Source: Dacryopinax spathularia (lineage: Eukaryota; Basidiomycota; Dacrymycetes; Dacrymycetales; Dacrymycetaceae). Taken from it: a stretch of 64,000 nt of DNA. This document shows, in pieces, positions 62,713-64,000 of this stretch; position 1 is the stretch's first letter; each line of letters opens with the position of its first letter. The DNA lies in contig JBBPFI010000011.1 in assembly GCA_037974965.1 (NCBI GenBank), positions 558,001 to 622,000 of the forward strand, given 5' to 3'. Both the position numbers and the translations under genes were made by a program. Below the pieces are notes generated by a model. The model saw only the letters and a list, made by a program, of their open reading frames with translations, was not told where the DNA came from and made no database searches.

Positions 62713-64000
62713 GCGGCATCCGAGCCGCATACTACATGCTGCTGCTTCTTTCGGCTTTTACGTCGACTTTTCGAATCTCGCGCGCGAACCCGGCACTGGT
62801 GCCAACAGGTCGCCTTATGGCATCTCATAGACGCGGTTGAGGAGCGCTTTCACATTTGGGCGCATACTCTCCGCCACCCGTACATTCCATCGATCCCGAA
62901 TTACTCGTGTCACGACTACCGCTACCAGCAAAACGTATAATCTCTCTTGCGATCTCGCGCTCTGTGTATGTGCTGTTCTCGATCTTTCCTCGAATTCTCA
63001 GGGTTGTGGGCAGATGCACCAGACGAGGCGCACTCCTTCGTATTCGCGCTCGCGCTCGTCTGGTTTGCAGATTGATCTGCCGCATTTGGTGCGACTCTTT
63101 CACCCCATATAGACTTCGTGATGCCCCTTTTTCATGTGACTCCTCCGGACAATCACGAAACCTCCATTCCAACCGAACCCACCCAGCATCGCCTCCCATC
63201 GTTTCCTTTTCCTTCTTGTATGATGCATGTGCCTTTGGGGTCTTTTCGCTCTTCACTTCTCTCGCGTTTCGCCGACGTTTAGAACACCTAGACGATGATA
63301 GGTCGTATGATAGCTGAATTTACTGTACATTCGAACGAATACGATAATCCGCGAACTTTGGTTGGCCCCTCTCGGTATCATGTGCAACGAGCAGATGAAA
63401 CGAATCATCACTCCACTCGCCCTCCTTCGTCCTTCTTCTAGCGGAGCATCATGCCAAGGCGAAGCGAAGCACACATCTTCGCGGGTTCTGGGATGGCACA
63501 GGAAAAGCCTGGCTAGGAATCCCTGTCCTCTAACTCGAGCTCGCGAACACTAGAACGGTCTCACCGAGGACGTATAAGGCAGCATTCGAAATGGTAGGGG
63601 GCCAATCGCGAGGGGTGTATCAGGGAGGGGGGGTTGCTATATGGAGTTTTTGCGTGCTCTTGGACATGAGAAGGCCGGGGTTGGGCATTGGCTGGAGGGA
63701 TGTTGTAGGAGGTAGAATATTGAACGGGATCGCAACGACTGGACCAGGTTATCGGGAAGACGTTGCACCACAGCGAGGGAGACAAAGGCGATCTCGCTGA
63801 CTAGAAGGAGAGTCGCTGCCTGTTGATAGCGAAGACATTCCTCGAGCCGGAGAACGAGCAGCACCTGAGACGCAGAGCGAAGAAGATCGACCAAGATCCG
63901 TTCTACTCAACATAAGTAGCTCGTCCGGCTGTTGCCGCCCACCGGTTTTGGGCGAGGAGGATCGAGGATGCTGGTCTCAGTTGGAGGGGCGAGGGAGATC
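62713..64000. other. Right end, unassigned
   Basis: No convincing gene. The frames at 62825-63256 (-), 62856-63317 (+) and 63637-63894 (-) have no recognisable domain. The last one could be the edge of a gene that continues past 64000, but nothing supports a call. Confidence 0.45.

Noticed and set aside
61924-62730. 268-codon open frame on - inside the GT8 gene
   Set aside because: Antisense shadow of the glycosyltransferase, with the usual Arg/Val/His bias.

Overview
The window is nuclear DNA of a filamentous or yeast-like fungus, most likely a basidiomycete, and I would guess Agaricomycotina/Tremellomycetes. The evidence is as follows. The DNA is GC-rich. Genes are broken by many introns of about 50-100 bp that start GTNNGT and end in AG. 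Lysine is made by a fungal alpha-aminoadipate reductase (LYS2). There is a DUF6593-type protein of the kind common in mushrooms. No transposon, virus-like element, rRNA gene or CRISPR array was recognised. All gene models below were built by eye from reading frame, splice sites and family resemblance; exon coordinates are given so they can be checked.

Layout. 1-2.8 kb: gene-poor, with a worn tandem repeat. 2.86-8.43 kb: a tandem array of five small paralogous ABM-type (dimeric alpha/beta barrel) genes, all on +, each with its own TATA box and the same four-exon structure; the second copy carries a one-base deletion. 9.4-16.6 kb: a cytochrome P450, a small secreted protein (-) and a 1,060-residue ankyrin protein. 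17.1-24.4 kb (all -): a vacuolar M28 metalloprotease (PFF1-like), a B-type cyclin with a clear destruction box, and an unknown Pro/Tyr-rich protein. 25.0-31.9 kb: mitochondrial and nuclear housekeeping genes (SAM50, mitochondrial uS8, ARP6, a small J-protein, cyclin H). 32.8-40.5 kb: a secreted intradiol dioxygenase, a DUF6593 protein, a secreted-looking protein with five C-x-G-x-x-C boxes, a coiled-coil protein and an F-box protein. 41.0-44.4 kb: the proteasome base subunit RPN1 in 12 exons. 45.7-49.9 kb: two convergent, nearly collinear MFS transporters forming an inverted duplication. 50.7-57.2 kb: a polysaccharide deacetylase family protein, a SET5-like methyltransferase and LYS2. 57.2-61.6 kb: a 4.4-kb stretch with no convincing gene. 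61.6-62.7 kb: a GT8 glycosyltransferase. The last 1.3 kb is unassigned.

Functionally this is a mixed chromosomal neighbourhood rather than a biosynthetic cluster. Housekeeping genes (proteasome, cell cycle, transcription, mitochondrial import and translation, lysine synthesis) are mixed with fast-evolving families (ABM array, MFS pair, P450, secreted Cys-box protein). The most unusual items are the ABM array with its compensable frameshift, the Cys-box protein, the acidic/basic tail on ARP6, the LYS2 model without the usual N-terminal domain, a 55-nt hairpin upstream of PFF1, and a recurring palindromic GCATATATGC-like motif inside introns.
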